64,000 bases of DNA from Gilliamella sp. App4-10 (GCF_001690495.1 NZ_LZGS01000001.1:1-64000), one strand, 5' to 3'; counted from the stretch's first letter, positions 7,665 through 17,768 are shown. Numbers and translations: made by a program. The notes: generated from the sequence alone by a model not told the origin.

Positions 7665-9998
7665 TTGAACACATCAACTAAAACAACAAAAAAGCGATCT
7701 GCTAAAAAGTCTAAAAAAAATAAAAAGACTACACTTTGGCGAAGATTTTTAACATTATTATTTAAGTTATTTCTCGTTTTTGCTTCAGTAGCTATTATTT
7801 ATGGTGTCTATCTCGATCAACAAATCAAAGAGCGGATTGATGGTAATGTGTGGGAGTTGCCGGCTGCAGTTTATGGTCAAATTATTGATCTTGAGCCTGA
7901 TAGTGAATATAGTTTAAATGATGTGGTTACAATTTTAGTTGGTGCTCAATATCGTCAGCAAGATACTAAAGCGACTCGCCCAGGTGAGTTTATTGTAAGT
8001 AATGATGCGGTTGAAGTTTACCGTCGACCTTTTACTTTTCCTGATGGTGAGGAGCAAGCGTTTAGAGTTAGAATCACTTTCTATGAAAATCGTATTGATC
8101 GTATCACAAATCTAGAAACAGGACGTGATTTTGGATTGCTTAAAATTGATCCTAAATTAATTACTATGATGCATTCTCCAAATGGCGAGCAACGGTTATT
8201 TGTTCCATTAAAGGAGTTTCCTGATTCTTTGTTACAAACATTAGTTGCAACGGAAGATAAACGTTTTTATGATCATCATGGTGTAAGTCTATATTCTATA
8301 GGTCGTGCTATTTTTGTTAATTTAACAACAGGCCGTACCGAAGGTGGTAGTACATTAACTCAGCAAACCGTCAAAAATCTTTTTTTAACTAATGAGCGTA
8401 GTTTAAACCGTAAAATACGCGAAGCTTATATGGCACTGATTTTGGATGGCCGTTATAGTAAAGCGCGTATTTTAGAACTTTATTTAAACGAAGTTTATTT
8501 TGGACAAGCGGGTAGTGAGGAGATTCATGGCTTCCCATTAGCAAGTCTTTACTATTTTGGTCGTCCAGTTAATGAGCTTACATTGGATCAGCAAGCAGTA
8601 CTAGTTGGTATGGTAAAAGGTGCTTCGTTATATAATCCTTGGACACAACCTCAACAAGTTATCGAACGTCGTAATGTGGTTTTAAAACTTGCTGAGCAGC
8701 AAGGTATTATTGATGATGAGTTGTATACTTTATTAAGTCAGCGCCCACTATCTGTTTTACCCAAAGGTGGTGTGATTTCGCCACAACCAGCATTTATGCA
8801 AGTTGTGCGTAGTGAGCTTCGGAAACAATTAGGTGATAAAGCAGATCATTTGTCTGGTATGAAGATTTTTACCACCTTTGATCCTGTGGCTCAATCCGCT
8901 GCAGAGCAAGCGGTCACTAACGAAATTGAGAAACTGCGTACATTAACCAATAAAGAATTACAAACAGCAATGGTGATTGTGAGTCGTGAGACTGGGGAAA
9001 TTCGCTCAATTATTGGTAGCGCAGAACCTCGTTATCCGGGTTATAACCGTGCTTGGTTAACTCAGCGAGCAATAGGTTCATTAGCTAAACCGTCAACTTA
9101 TCTAACCGCACTTGGACAACCCGATCATTACCAACTTAATACTTGGCTTAACGATAATCCTTTATCGATTAAGCTTGATGGTGGGGGGTATTGGGAACCG
9201 AAAAATTATGATCGTAAATTCCGCGGTCGTGTTATGTTGGTTGATGCCCTAGCGCTTTCACTCAATGTACCGACTGTTAATTTAGGTATGGCATTGGGGC
9301 TTGATGCAACAAAGAATACTTTACAAGCGTTGGGCGTACCAGCAGAGCGTATACCTAATTTACCATCAAGGTTACTTGGTGCTTTAGAATTAACACCGTT
9401 AGAAACAGCACAGATGTTTCAAACGATAGCTAATAATGGTCAACGTTCTCCACTTTCTATTTTAAGATATGTATTGACGGATAAAGGTGAGCTTGTTTAT
9501 CAAAGCTATCCACAACAGCTTCAGGCAGTATCTCAACAATCGGCTTATTTAACGACTTATGCTATGCAACAAGTGGTTAATTCGGGGACATCTCGTTCAT
9601 TAAAAGCTAAATATGGTTCGTTTAATTTAGCGGCTAAGACAGGAACAAGTAATGATTCTCGTGATAGCTGGTTTACAGGGATTGACGGTAAAAATGTTGC
9701 TGTTATTTGGATTGGTTTAGATGATCATTCCCCAATGAAATTGACAGGGGCAACTGGCGCCTTAAAAATTTATAGTGCATATTTACAAAATAACCTACCA
9801 AAGAAATTAGTACCGCCACAACCTCAAAATATTTTTATGGTACCTATTGATAGTGATGGACAGTGGCAATGTAATGGAAGTGGCATTCGCTCTTTACCGG
9901 TATGGACGATTAATCCTCAGAGCTTATGTACTAGCAATAACCAGTCAGTTCCTGCTCAGCAAGCGCCAACTTGGGTTACAGACCTATTAAATAACTAG
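7665..9998 (+). CDS. mrcB: PBP1b, bifunctional peptidoglycan synthase
   Basis: A class A penicillin-binding protein of 777 aa, somewhat shorter than the 844 aa of E. coli. It has a very basic cytoplasmic tail, one membrane segment (about 27-48), a UB2H-like region, and a GT51 glycosyltransferase with EDKRFYDHHGVS and GGSTLTQQTVKNLF. The transpeptidase has SxxK within GSLAKPST, SLN and AAKTGTSN. It polymerises and crosslinks murein at the inner membrane. The start is a TTG at 7665 with AGGTG upstream. A five-codon ORF (ATG 7651) ends in a TGA that overlaps this TTG. Confidence 0.95.
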   Translation: MNTSTKTTKKRSAKKSKKNKKTTLWRRFLTLLFKLFLVFASVAIIYGVYLDQQIKERIDGNVWELPAAVYGQIIDLEPDSEYSLNDVVTILVGAQYRQQDTKATRPGEFIVSNDAVEVYRRPFTFPDGEEQAFRVRITFYENRIDRITNLETGRDFGLLKIDPKLITMMHSPNGEQRLFVPLKEFPDSLLQTLVATEDKRFYDHHGVSLYSIGRAIFVNLTTGRTEGGSTLTQQTVKNLFLTNERSLNRKIREAYMALILDGRYSKARILELYLNEVYFGQAGSEEIHGFPLASLYYFGRPVNELTLDQQAVLVGMVKGASLYNPWTQPQQVIERRNVVLKLAEQQGIIDDELYTLLSQRPLSVLPKGGVISPQPAFMQVVRSELRKQLGDKADHLSGMKIFTTFDPVAQSAAEQAVTNEIEKLRTLTNKELQTAMVIVSRETGEIRSIIGSAEPRYPGYNRAWLTQRAIGSLAKPSTYLTALGQPDHYQLNTWLNDNPLSIKLDGGGYWEPKNYDRKFRGRVMLVDALALSLNVPTVNLGMALGLDATKNTLQALGVPAERIPNLPSRLLGALELTPLETAQMFQTIANNGQRSPLSILRYVLTDKGELVYQSYPQQLQAVSQQSAYLTTYAMQQVVNSGTSRSLKAKYGSFNLAAKTGTSNDSRDSWFTGIDGKNVAVIWIGLDDHSPMKLTGATGALKIYSAYLQNNLPKKLVPPQPQNIFMVPIDSDGQWQCNGSGIRSLPVWTINPQSLCTSNNQSVPAQQAPTWVTDLLNN

Positions 9999-10007
9999 GG
10001 GGAAAAT

Positions 10008-10817
10008 ATGCCTGAATTACCAGAAGTTGAAACAAGTCGCCGAGGCATCTTACCGTATTTAAAGGGACAAACTATAGATAAAATTATTATTCGACAATCT
10101 AAATTACGCTGGCCAGTGGATAGGGCTATAAGTAATGCTCATGGACAAGTTATTTTAGATATAAAACGGCGTGCAAAATATTTATTATTACAGCTATCTA
10201 ACAATTGGATTGTGATTCATCTGGGAATGTCAGGCAGTTTACGTATTTTACAAAACTGCCAAAAAGCAGAAAAGCACGATCATATCGATTTAATTTTAGA
10301 AAATGGCGTCATATTACGTTATACCGATCCTAGGCGTTTTGGATCTTGGCTTTGGGCAAATTCATTAGGCGAAATATCTCAATTACAACATTTGGGACCA
10401 GAGCCTTTAAGTAATGAATTTACGGTGGAATATCTATTCGAAAAAGCCCGAAATCGTCAAGTACCCATTAAAAGCTGGATTATGGATAATCATATTGTGG
10501 TTGGAGTCGGTAATATTTACGCTTCTGAATCGTTATTTATGGCTAAAATTAATCCTAATCGCAAAGTCAACACTTTACAATTTAATGAATTTGAAAGATT
10601 GGTTGCTTCCATTAAACAAGTTCTTACCAAATCAATTGAACAAGGCGGAACAACACTAAAGGATTTTCTTCAGTCTGATGGCAAACCTGGATATTTTGCA
10701 CAGGAGTTACTCGTTTATGGACGGGATGGCAAGCCATGCCTAATTTGTGGTACAGAAATAAAATCACAAAAAATAGGACAGCGTAATACTTTTTATTGTG
10801 AGAATTGCCAAAAATAA
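10008..10817 (+). CDS. mutM: MutM/Fpg formamidopyrimidine-DNA glycosylase
   Basis: A base-excision repair enzyme that removes 8-oxoguanine and formamidopyrimidines and nicks the abasic site. Proline-2 and Glu-3 of the catalytic N-terminus (PELPEVET) are present, Lys in KRRAKYLL fits the beta-turn lysine, and the C-terminal zinc finger has the pattern CLICG...CENC. Length (269 aa) equals E. coli MutM. It starts 9 nt after mrcB with a good GGGGGAA ribosome-binding site, so the two are probably co-transcribed. Confidence 0.96.
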   Translation: MPELPEVETSRRGILPYLKGQTIDKIIIRQSKLRWPVDRAISNAHGQVILDIKRRAKYLLLQLSNNWIVIHLGMSGSLRILQNCQKAEKHDHIDLILENGVILRYTDPRRFGSWLWANSLGEISQLQHLGPEPLSNEFTVEYLFEKARNRQVPIKSWIMDNHIVVGVGNIYASESLFMAKINPNRKVNTLQFNEFERLVASIKQVLTKSIEQGGTTLKDFLQSDGKPGYFAQELLVYGRDGKPCLICGTEIKSQKIGQRNTFYCENCQK

Positions 10818-11230
10818 TGGCATCTTTTTAACCAAAATTCTCATTTCCTTATGGTTGAGATCACAATTATAAACTTTTTGATATATCCGCTCTTTTTCAT
10901 GTATAAAAATATCTTTTCAAACTCTTTAAACCTTATTTAAATAGGATTAGTATAGACAACCATAATTAAAATAATTATTTTTATTGCTACTTTGTTTAGT
11001 TTATGAAGTAAAACCATTAATCTTACAGAAATTTTTTATTTTAAAGGCTATGGAATTGTTATCCTATATTGTTTATCTTTTTGGCTGTAATTTTGTTGAT
11101 GTTTGTAAAATTTAATATATGGAGTTAATTATCGGCAGTATATTAATTTTCAAAGGAGTTTATTTTGTGTTTTTTATGGGTTTATGTTTAATTTAATTCA
11201 ATATCTCTTGTTTTTATTAAGGAATTTAAG
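10818..11230. other. Non-coding gap mutM-tolB
   Basis: About 410 bp of AT-rich DNA without a supportable ORF. A possible degenerate copy of the intergenic repeat family lies at about 10997-11042 (core TTACAGAAATTTTTTATT). The tolB promoter must lie here, but no -35/-10 pair stands out. No tolQRA genes are present upstream of tolB. Confidence 0.5.
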
Positions 11231-12529
11231 ATGATCAAATTTGCTTATCGCTTTTTGACAACTTGTTTTATTTTATTTTTTACCACGATGGCGAATTCTG
11301 AAGTCAGAATTATTATTACTGATGGTGTGAGCTCTGCTAAACCAATAGCTATTGCCCCTTTTAAATGGACTGGCGGTGGAGAGTCTCCACAAATCATTGA
11401 AGATATTATTGCTTCTGATTTGCGTAATAGTGGGAAGTTCAATCCAGTTGAAATTAATCAAATGCCTCAAAAACCAACAACTGCTTCAGAGGTTACCCCT
11501 ACGGTATGGAATAATCTTGGTGTTTCAGCTGTTGTTGTTGGCTCGATTCAACCCGATGCTTCGGGGAAATATCTTATAACTTATCAATTAGTGGATACGG
11601 TTAATCGTCCTGGCACAGTTCTGGCACAAAACCAATTTTCTATTGAGAAACGCTGGGTTCGTTATGCGGCGCATACAGCTAGTGATGAAATCTTTGAAAC
11701 ACTAACTGGTATTAAGGGAGCATTTAGAACACGAATTGCTTATGTTGTTAAAACAACTAAGGGACCTTTTTCACATGAATTAAGAGTATCGGATTATGAC
11801 GGTTATGATCAAATGACTGTTCATCGCTCTAAAGAACCATTAATGTCTCCTACTTGGTCACCAGATGGCAAAAAATTAGCCTATGTAACTTTTGAAGGAG
11901 GCCATTCTGCATTGGTGTTAAAAACTTTGGATAGTGGCGCCGTTCAAACCATTGCATCTTTTCCTCAACATAATGGCGCTCCAGCATTTTCTCCAGATGG
12001 TAGTAAATTAGCTTTTGCTTTATCTAAAGGAGGAAGTTTAAATTTATATATGATGGATTTAAGTAGCAAAAAAATCACGCAAATCACTTCTAGTCGTAGC
12101 AATGATACAGAACCATCTTGGATGCCAGATAATCAAACTATTGTCTACACTTCTGACCAAGCCGGACGTCCTCAATTATATAGTATCAATATCAATAGTG
12201 GTGCATCTCAAAGAATAACTTGGGATAATACGCAGAATCAGAATGCTCGAGTGTCTCCTGATGGCTCCTTTATTGCTATGATATCAACCAATAATGGTGA
12301 GCAACATGTTACTCGCTATGATATGGACACAAAAACTTATCAACGTTTAACCGATACTTTTTTAGATGAAACGCCAAGCATTGCGCCAAACGGTACTATG
12401 ATTATTTATAGTTCATCTCAAGGGTTAGGTACAATTTTGAATATTGTTTCTACCGATGGCAATTTTAAAGCAAGGTTGCCGGCAACTGATGGGCAAGTAA
12501 AATTCCCAGCATGGTCGCCATATTTATAA
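11231..12529 (+). CDS. tolB: TolB, periplasmic beta-propeller of Tol-Pal
   Basis: The periplasmic Tol-Pal component that binds Pal and helps outer-membrane invagination at division. A signal peptide ends near MANSEVRI (about residue 24). An N-terminal alpha/beta domain follows, with [10 protein letters not shown] near 68 and [16 protein letters not shown] near 160. A six-bladed propeller carries repeated [15 protein letters not shown] elements, and the protein ends KFPAWSPYL. Length (432 aa) equals the family norm. It is followed by pal and cpoB in the standard order, but tolQ, tolR and tolA are not upstream; mutM is. Confidence 0.96.
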   Translation: MIKFAYRFLTTCFILFFTTMANSEVRIIITDGVSSAKPIAIAPFKWTGGGESPQIIEDIIASDLRNSGKFNPVEINQMPQKPTTASEVTPTVWNNLGVSAVVVGSIQPDASGKYLITYQLVDTVNRPGTVLAQNQFSIEKRWVRYAAHTASDEIFETLTGIKGAFRTRIAYVVKTTKGPFSHELRVSDYDGYDQMTVHRSKEPLMSPTWSPDGKKLAYVTFEGGHSALVLKTLDSGAVQTIASFPQHNGAPAFSPDGSKLAFALSKGGSLNLYMMDLSSKKITQITSSRSNDTEPSWMPDNQTIVYTSDQAGRPQLYSININSGASQRITWDNTQNQNARVSPDGSFIAMISTNNGEQHVTRYDMDTKTYQRLTDTFLDETPSIAPNGTMIIYSSSQGLGTILNIVSTDGNFKARLPATDGQVKFPAWSPYL

Positions 12530-12589
12530 GAAAAGATTGAAATTTATGCAACATTGTAATTATTAAAATTGTGTAAAGCATAAGGTCGT

Positions 12590-12595
12590 TATAAT
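12590..12595 (+). promoter_or_regulatory. Probable -10 element of pal promoter
   Basis: TATAAT lies ~95 bp upstream of the pal start. The best -35 candidates (TTGTGT at 15-bp or AATTGT at 17-bp spacing) are weak. This would let the abundant lipoprotein Pal be transcribed separately from tolB. Confidence 0.42.
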
Positions 12596-12687
12596 ATATA
12601 CTTCTAATCTTTCGGTGCGGTAACGGGTGTTACTTTGAGGATGGTTAGATATATAGGTTATAATTTATTAAAAAAGGAGTTAATACA

Positions 12688-13167
12688 ATGCAATTTTCTA
12701 AATTTCTTAAAGTAGCCGTGGTTGCTTTACCATTAATCGCTGTAACTGCATGTTCATCTAATAGTAGCAGCAATGCTGGTGGTAATTTTAACGGTTCTTT
12801 ATCAAAAGAAGCTTTAGAGCAACTTCAAAAATTACAACAAATCAACACGGTATATTTTGATTTTGATAAATATAATGTTAAATCTGAGTATGCAACATTA
12901 TTAAATGCGCATGCTGTATTTATTCGTACAAATAATGTAAAAGTTGTTATTGAAGGTCATGCCGATGAACGAGGTACTCCAGAATATAATATTGCATTAG
13001 GCGAGCGTCGTGCAGCTGCTGTTAAATCATATCTACAAGGTAATGGAGCTTCTGCAAGCCAAATGGAAATTGTTTCTTATGGTAAGGAAAAACCAGCAGT
13101 GTTAGGTCATGATGAAGAAGCTTATGCTAAAAACCGTCGTGCTGTAGTAACCTATGCTGGTTATTAA
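12688..13167 (+). CDS. pal: Pal, peptidoglycan-associated lipoprotein
   Basis: An outer-membrane lipoprotein that anchors the outer membrane to murein and binds TolB. The lipobox is IAVTAC with Cys-22 as the lipidation site. It is followed by a Ser/Asn/Gly-rich linker and an OmpA-like domain with [10 protein letters not shown] and the diaminopimelate-binding motif [20 protein letters not shown]. It is preceded by AAAAAGGAG at good spacing. A strong intrinsic terminator follows directly, so high-level pal mRNA probably ends before cpoB. Confidence 0.96.
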   Translation: MQFSKFLKVAVVALPLIAVTACSSNSSSNAGGNFNGSLSKEALEQLQKLQQINTVYFDFDKYNVKSEYATLLNAHAVFIRTNNVKVVIEGHADERGTPEYNIALGERRAAAVKSYLQGNGASASQMEIVSYGKEKPAVLGHDEEAYAKNRRAVVTYAGY

Positions 13168-13176
13168 TAGCGTCTT

Positions 13177-13210
13177 ATAACGGCTGATTATTCAGCCGTT
13201 ATGTTTTTTA
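13177..13210 (+). terminator. Intrinsic terminator after pal
   Basis: ATAACGGCTGA (13177-13187) pairs perfectly with TCAGCCGTTAT (13192-13202) around a 4-nt loop, followed by GTTTTTTA. It sits 10 nt after the pal stop. Confidence 0.9.
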
Positions 13211-13232
13211 AGTTCACATCGAGTTTAATAAT

Positions 13233-13970
13233 ATGCATAAAAAAACACTCACATTGTTCTTATTTTTATTATTCACTGGTTATGGCTGTGCCGCAAGTAG
13301 TTCTGACGTAGAGCGAACGATTCAAGCTCAAGGGCAATTATTGATAGAAAACCAACAAAAAATTAGCGATTTACAAGCCGATGTAGATACCCTTCGTGGT
13401 CAGTTAGAAGAAACGAAATACCAACTTAATCAAATAATTGAACGCCAAAAAATGATTTTTCAGCAAATGAATAATGGTTCTGGATTTTCATCAAATACCC
13501 GTTTTGATTCACAACAAGATAGTTCCGTCCAACCTGTTGACACTATTCCATCAACATCTCCATCAAATTTGTCTGGATGGAGAACTTCAGGTGATGATAA
13601 AGCCGATTATAATTTTATAATTCAGTTTGTTAATGATGGCAAACAAAATAGTGAGACGATTGCTGCATTCCAAAAGTATTTACAAACTTATCCAAAATCT
13701 AAGTACCGAGCTAATGTTAATTATTGGCTTGGACAACTTTCATATAAACAAAGCAAAAGAGACGATGCTTCATTTTATTATGCAACCGTAGTAAAGGATT
13801 TTCCATCTTCTCCGAAAGCTGCTGATAGCCTTTATAAAGTAGGATTAATTTTACTTGATAAAGGGGAGACTAAAAAAGCTAAAACTGTTTTCCAACAAGT
13901 GGTAAATAAATACCCCAAAGATAAAAATGTAGTTGATCGTGCCAATAAAAAATTAGCATCACTAAAGTAA
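13233..13970 (+). CDS. cpoB: CpoB (YbgF), Tol-Pal-linked division coordinator
   Basis: A periplasmic protein that links Tol-Pal with PBP1b and LpoB activity at the division site. A signal peptide (to about residue 20) is followed by a coiled-coil trimerisation segment rich in Gln/Glu (about 28-75), a Ser/Pro linker, and C-terminal TPR repeats that include YPKSKYRANVNYWLGQLSYKQ-like helices and FPSSPKAADSLYKVG. It follows pal in the canonical order. The pal terminator lies between them, so expression depends on read-through or a weak promoter. Confidence 0.93.
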   Translation: MHKKTLTLFLFLLFTGYGCAASSSDVERTIQAQGQLLIENQQKISDLQADVDTLRGQLEETKYQLNQIIERQKMIFQQMNNGSGFSSNTRFDSQQDSSVQPVDTIPSTSPSNLSGWRTSGDDKADYNFIIQFVNDGKQNSETIAAFQKYLQTYPKSKYRANVNYWLGQLSYKQSKRDDASFYYATVVKDFPSSPKAADSLYKVGLILLDKGETKKAKTVFQQVVNKYPKDKNVVDRANKKLASLK

Positions 13971-14015
13971 AATGTACAAATAACCAGCTATTGGGTGAAA
14001 ATAGCAATAAAAGGG

Positions 14016-14044
14016 TTGCGTAGTATTATAATTATAAGTATTAT
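14016..14044 (+). promoter_or_regulatory. sigma70-type promoter of tRNA-Lys
   Basis: TTGCGT (14016-14021) and TATTAT (14039-14044) are separated by 17 bp. The predicted start is ~50 nt before the tRNA. Confidence 0.6.
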
Positions 14045-14102
14045 ACCAACCCGAAATCGCTTGTAGCTTTAAGCATTAAAGGTAAAGTGGTTTTTGTCAA
14101 AT

Positions 14103-14178
14103 GGGTCGTTAGCTCAGTCGGTAGAGCAGCGGACTTTTAATCCGTTGGTCGAGCGTTCGAATCGCTCACGACCCACCA
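14103..14178 (+). tRNA. tRNA-Lys (anticodon TTT)
   Basis: A 76-nt tRNA with encoded CCA. The acceptor GGGTCGT pairs with ACGACCC, and the anticodon loop is CTTTTAA (TTT). It follows cpoB, as the lys tRNA cluster does in E. coli, but here it is a single tRNA. Confidence 0.97.
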
Positions 14179-14284
14179 TTTATCTCATCAATCTTCAATT
14201 ACTTCATTTTTAGTTAACACTATTTCAATGTTTGAACCTTGAACAGAATAAATCCCTAAATTTATTAGTATGCTTAAAAGGGAG

Positions 14285-14311
14285 AAAAAGGGAGATATCC
14301 CCCTTTTTTAT
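14285..14311. terminator. Bidirectional terminator between tRNA-Lys and pepT
   Basis: AAAAAGGGAGATATCCCCCTTTTTT forms a short GGG/CCC stem flanked by A- and T-runs, so it can terminate in both directions. It sits immediately before the pepT stop codon on the opposite strand. Confidence 0.65.
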
Positions 14312-14312
14312 A

Positions 14313-15548
14313 TTATTTAGCTTTGGCGGCTAATTCGATAATTTTCATCGTTACCTCAAAAGATTTAAGAAATGATGATAATGGTAAAAACTCAAAGCAC
14401 GAATGAAAGTTATGTGCACCAGTAAAGTAATTTGGTGTTGTAAGACCTCTAGCAGAAAGTGCTGAGCCATCCGTTCCCCCCCGCATAGCGATCGTATTTG
14501 GCTGAATATTGAGTTGCTCAAATGATTGATAAATCAAATCAATACAGCGACGGTCATTACCCAAATAGTTAGCTATATTGCTATAAGTATCGGTAATTTT
14601 ACACTCAATTTTAGCCCTTGGATATTTTCGGCTAATAAAGCCCACCACTTCTTGGATATAAGCTTTACGTGCTTCATATTTAGCTAAATCAAAGTCACGA
14701 ATACTCATTTTTAATGTTGTGGTACTTTGATTACCAACAATATCATTAAACCAAAAATAACCTTCTTTACCTGCGGTATGTTCAGGTGTTTCGAAACTAT
14801 CAAAACAGTTAATAATATCATTAGCTACACGGATAGGGTTGATTAAAACATTTTTTGCTGACATTGGATGCGCAGATACACCAGTAATTTCAATAGTTGC
14901 AGAGCCAGCATTGAAAGTTTCATAAACAACTTCACCTAGTTCACAACAATCGATTGTATAAGCAAAATCAGGTTTGAAGCGATTTAAATCAAGTTTCTTA
15001 GCACCCTTTAAGCCTACTTCTTCATCAGGTACAAATGCCACATAAATATCGCCATGTGTAAGGTTTTGTTGTTGTAATTGATCTAACATTGTCATCACAA
15101 CGGCAATGGCGGCTTTATTATCAGCACCAAGTACACTTGTTCCATCAGTGACAATCAATTCATCATTAAGATACTTATTCAATTCAGGATGTTCATCAAC
15201 TTTAAACCAGATATTTTTATCTTTATTTAACAGGATATCTTGACCGGTAAAGGTCACTCTCTGTGGGTTGATTTTATCTGATAAGGCAACATCGACCGTA
15301 TCAAGATGGGCAACATAACCAATTTTGGGTGCATTTGGATTATTGCCTAGTAGTTTAGCCGTTACAATACTATGCTCATCAAGGTGAACATCTTGTAAAT
15401 TAAGCTTGATCAACTCTTGTTTGAGTAATTTGGCTAATTCTGTTTGTCCTGGGGTTGAGGGTACATGCGCACATCCAAGAGCACTTTGACTTGGAACGTT
15501 GACATAACGTAAAAAACGCTCAACTAATTGTTCGGTAATATTATTCAT
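14313..15548 (-). CDS. pepT: PepT, peptidase T (tripeptide aminopeptidase)
   Basis: An M20B metallopeptidase that removes the N-terminal residue from tripeptides in the cytoplasm. Conserved metal-site segments are visible: VAHLDTVD near residue 80, TDGTSVLGADNKAA near 135-148, FVPDEEVGLKGA near 172 and the late histidine in TGAHNFHSC. Length (411 aa) is typical. It follows an AbgT-family transporter by 23 nt on the same strand, suggesting an operon in which the imported substrate is a small peptide cleaved by PepT. Confidence 0.95.
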   Translation of the reverse strand: MNNITEQLVERFLRYVNVPSQSALGCAHVPSTPGQTELAKLLKQELIKLNLQDVHLDEHSIVTAKLLGNNPNAPKIGYVAHLDTVDVALSDKINPQRVTFTGQDILLNKDKNIWFKVDEHPELNKYLNDELIVTDGTSVLGADNKAAIAVVMTMLDQLQQQNLTHGDIYVAFVPDEEVGLKGAKKLDLNRFKPDFAYTIDCCELGEVVYETFNAGSATIEITGVSAHPMSAKNVLINPIRVANDIINCFDSFETPEHTAGKEGYFWFNDIVGNQSTTTLKMSIRDFDLAKYEARKAYIQEVVGFISRKYPRAKIECKITDTYSNIANYLGNDRRCIDLIYQSFEQLNIQPNTIAMRGGTDGSALSARGLTTPNYFTGAHNFHSCFEFLPLSSFLKSFEVTMKIIELAAKAK

Positions 15549-15571
15549 CTTAGGTTGACTCCTTATGGCAA

Positions 15572-17131
15572 CTAATTATTTACGGGTGGATAGGCATAAC
15601 CACTGTCAAAACCAATGGGTAGACCTAAGAACCAAAAGAGCAATAAGTTTACCGTTAATGCAATAAGTAGCGCGGCGGTATAAGGAATCATCATCGAACT
15701 TAATGTGCCTACTCCGGTGTTTTTGCAGTATTGCTGGCAATAAGCAATAATCAAAGGATAAAAAGCAAACATAGGTGTACTAACATTAACTGCCGAGCTG
15801 ATACGATAAGCCGCTTGCGTTAGTTCTGGTGAGATGCCAACTGACATAAGCATTGGTACAAAAATCGGTGCTAATATGGCCCATTTTGACGATGCAGAAG
15901 TAATTAACACATTTAACATGCTTGTTAGAATTATCACGCCAAAGATTGTGACCACTGAAGGTAGATGCAACGCTTTTAAAAACTCAGCACCGCTAATCGC
16001 AATTAATGTTCCAATTTGTGAATGAGAAAAGACATATAAAAATTGCGCACAAAAGAACGCAAAAACAATAAATGGAATAAGAGATTTTGTGATGTTCTCC
16101 ATCGCTTTTACAATATCGCGCGACGATTTAAATGCTCCGGTTATAAAACCGTGTATTAAACCTGGAATGGCGAAAAATATAAACAATAGTGGCACAATAA
16201 TTTGCATAATTGGTGCTTTATTACTTGTCATACTTCCATCAGGAGCACGTAATAAAGAGTTTTCTGGTAATAATAATAAAACCAAACCAATAGCAATCAC
16301 TAAAAAGACAATTGAAGCGACTTTAAATGCTCGATTTTCAACTGGCGTGATCGCTGGCGAATTGGCAATATTATCTAACTTTAAATCATTATTTAAAGGC
16401 ATGGTTGCATTTAAACGAGGTTCAACGATTTTATCGGTAACAAACCAGCAAGCTAATAATACAAAAAAGGTACCGCCAAAGCTCAAGAAGTAGTTACAAA
16501 GGACATTAACTTGATAAGAGGGGTCGATAATTTGTGCGGCACTTTGGGTAAAGCCTTGCATAATTGGATCGATAATTGACGGTGTATAACTTGAGCTAAA
16601 ACCACCAGCTAAGCCTGCAAATGAAGCTGCAATACCCGCCAGTGGATGACGCCCGATTGCATAAAACATCATTGCTGATACAGGCATTAAAATCACATAA
16701 GCCGAATCAGCAGCAATATGGCAAACCATACTGACAAAAATAACTGATGGTGTCACTAATTTTTTAGGGGTAATAGCCAATAATTTTTTAAGTAGCACAT
16801 GGATATAACCACTACTTTCAGCAATACCAATACCTAATGTTGCCACAATTGTAATGCCAAGTGGTGGGAACGAGACAAAATTAGGCACCATCTTGGTAAA
16901 AAAAGTGACCAAATGATCGGGAGCCAGCATATTGACAACAACAAGTTTATTTTGCGTAACAGGATTAATGTAATTAAAGTTTACAAAAGAGAGTAATAAA
17001 GAAGCTACAAAACAGATAATTAAGGCATAAAAAAACAGTGTTGTTACATCGGGAATTTTGTTGCCAATTCGTTCAATAGTATTTAGAAAGCCACCCGTTC
17101 TTATCGGCGACGGATTAGTTGTTTGATTCAT
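15572..17131 (-). CDS. AbgT-family transporter
   Basis: A 519-residue, very hydrophobic AbgT-family secondary transporter with about eleven to thirteen membrane segments. The opening FLNTIERIGNKIPDVTTLFFY, the AADSAYVILMPVSAMMF region and AGGFSSSYTPSIIDPIMQGF are characteristic. E. coli AbgT imports p-aminobenzoyl-glutamate; other family members export sulfonamides or may carry peptides. Co-location with pepT rather than abgAB argues for a peptide-like substrate here, which is inference. A repeat-family copy lies ~80 bp upstream of the start. Confidence 0.88.
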   Translation of the reverse strand: MNQTTNPSPIRTGGFLNTIERIGNKIPDVTTLFFYALIICFVASLLLSFVNFNYINPVTQNKLVVVNMLAPDHLVTFFTKMVPNFVSFPPLGITIVATLGIGIAESSGYIHVLLKKLLAITPKKLVTPSVIFVSMVCHIAADSAYVILMPVSAMMFYAIGRHPLAGIAASFAGLAGGFSSSYTPSIIDPIMQGFTQSAAQIIDPSYQVNVLCNYFLSFGGTFFVLLACWFVTDKIVEPRLNATMPLNNDLKLDNIANSPAITPVENRAFKVASIVFLVIAIGLVLLLLPENSLLRAPDGSMTSNKAPIMQIIVPLLFIFFAIPGLIHGFITGAFKSSRDIVKAMENITKSLIPFIVFAFFCAQFLYVFSHSQIGTLIAISGAEFLKALHLPSVVTIFGVIILTSMLNVLITSASSKWAILAPIFVPMLMSVGISPELTQAAYRISSAVNVSTPMFAFYPLIIAYCQQYCKNTGVGTLSSMMIPYTAALLIALTVNLLLFWFLGLPIGFDSGYAYPPVNN

Positions 17132-17210
17132 GATAAAATTAGTGTAAATATTATTCGGAATGATAATTTAACACAGATTTATTATGCTGGTAAATAACAC
17201 AAATCGCTAT

Positions 17211-17253
17211 ATTTTTATACTTAAACACGCTTTTATCTGAAGCTTTTTTACAC
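17211..17253 (+). repeat. Intergenic degenerate repeat, copy 2
   Basis: ATTTTTATACTTAAACACGC followed by a TCTGAAGCTTTTTTACA core. The block order and spacing match the copies at 7546, 40392 and 44351. Confidence 0.55.
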
Positions 17254-17723
17254 TACAATTCTTGTAGATAAGTTTATCTTTAAACTAACGTTAATACGCA
17301 TGTAGCTAAGTATTGTACTCATTGATCTTTAATATCGTTTAAACGGTATTAGGGTTAATTTGCGAGCTATTATTCACTTTTGTTACATTTTTTTGTTAAT
17401 TGTAAGTACGATCATAAAATTACATATTGACTACTTGGTTTTAATAATAGAATGTAGTTTTTGAGTAAAATAATAAACATCAGAGTTTAATATATTAATT
17501 AACATATTCCCATTTATTAAGGCTACCTATAATATGCCCTCATTTTGGTGAAAATTCATTATTAGCTCTAAATGGTGGTTAGATACCTAAGTTTATCAAG
17601 GTAATACAACGCATTACTTTTGCAAAAAATAGGGTTAAATTTATCAGCTATAAGTTTGATTTGTAAAAAGCTAAGTTTATTGAAAAAAGCATGGTGATTT
17701 AAAGTAATAGTTTGTAGACTATG

Positions 17724-17751
17724 TTCAATTATCGGTTTTAGGCTGTATACT
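17724..17751 (+). promoter_or_regulatory. Candidate murJ promoter
   Basis: TTCAAT (17724-17729) and TATACT (17746-17751) have 16-bp spacing and lie just before the murJ start. The predicted leader would be only ~12 nt, and no clear Shine-Dalgarno is seen. Confidence 0.38.
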
Positions 17752-17768
17752 TTGTATATAAATTGAAT

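Larger units (their letters stand above)
17132..17768. other. Non-coding gap abgT-murJ
   Basis: About 635 bp of AT-rich DNA with no supportable gene on either strand. It contains the divergent promoters of the AbgT gene and murJ, one clear copy of the intergenic repeat (17211-17253), and a possible murJ promoter near its right end. The rest shows no recognisable structure. Confidence 0.5.
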
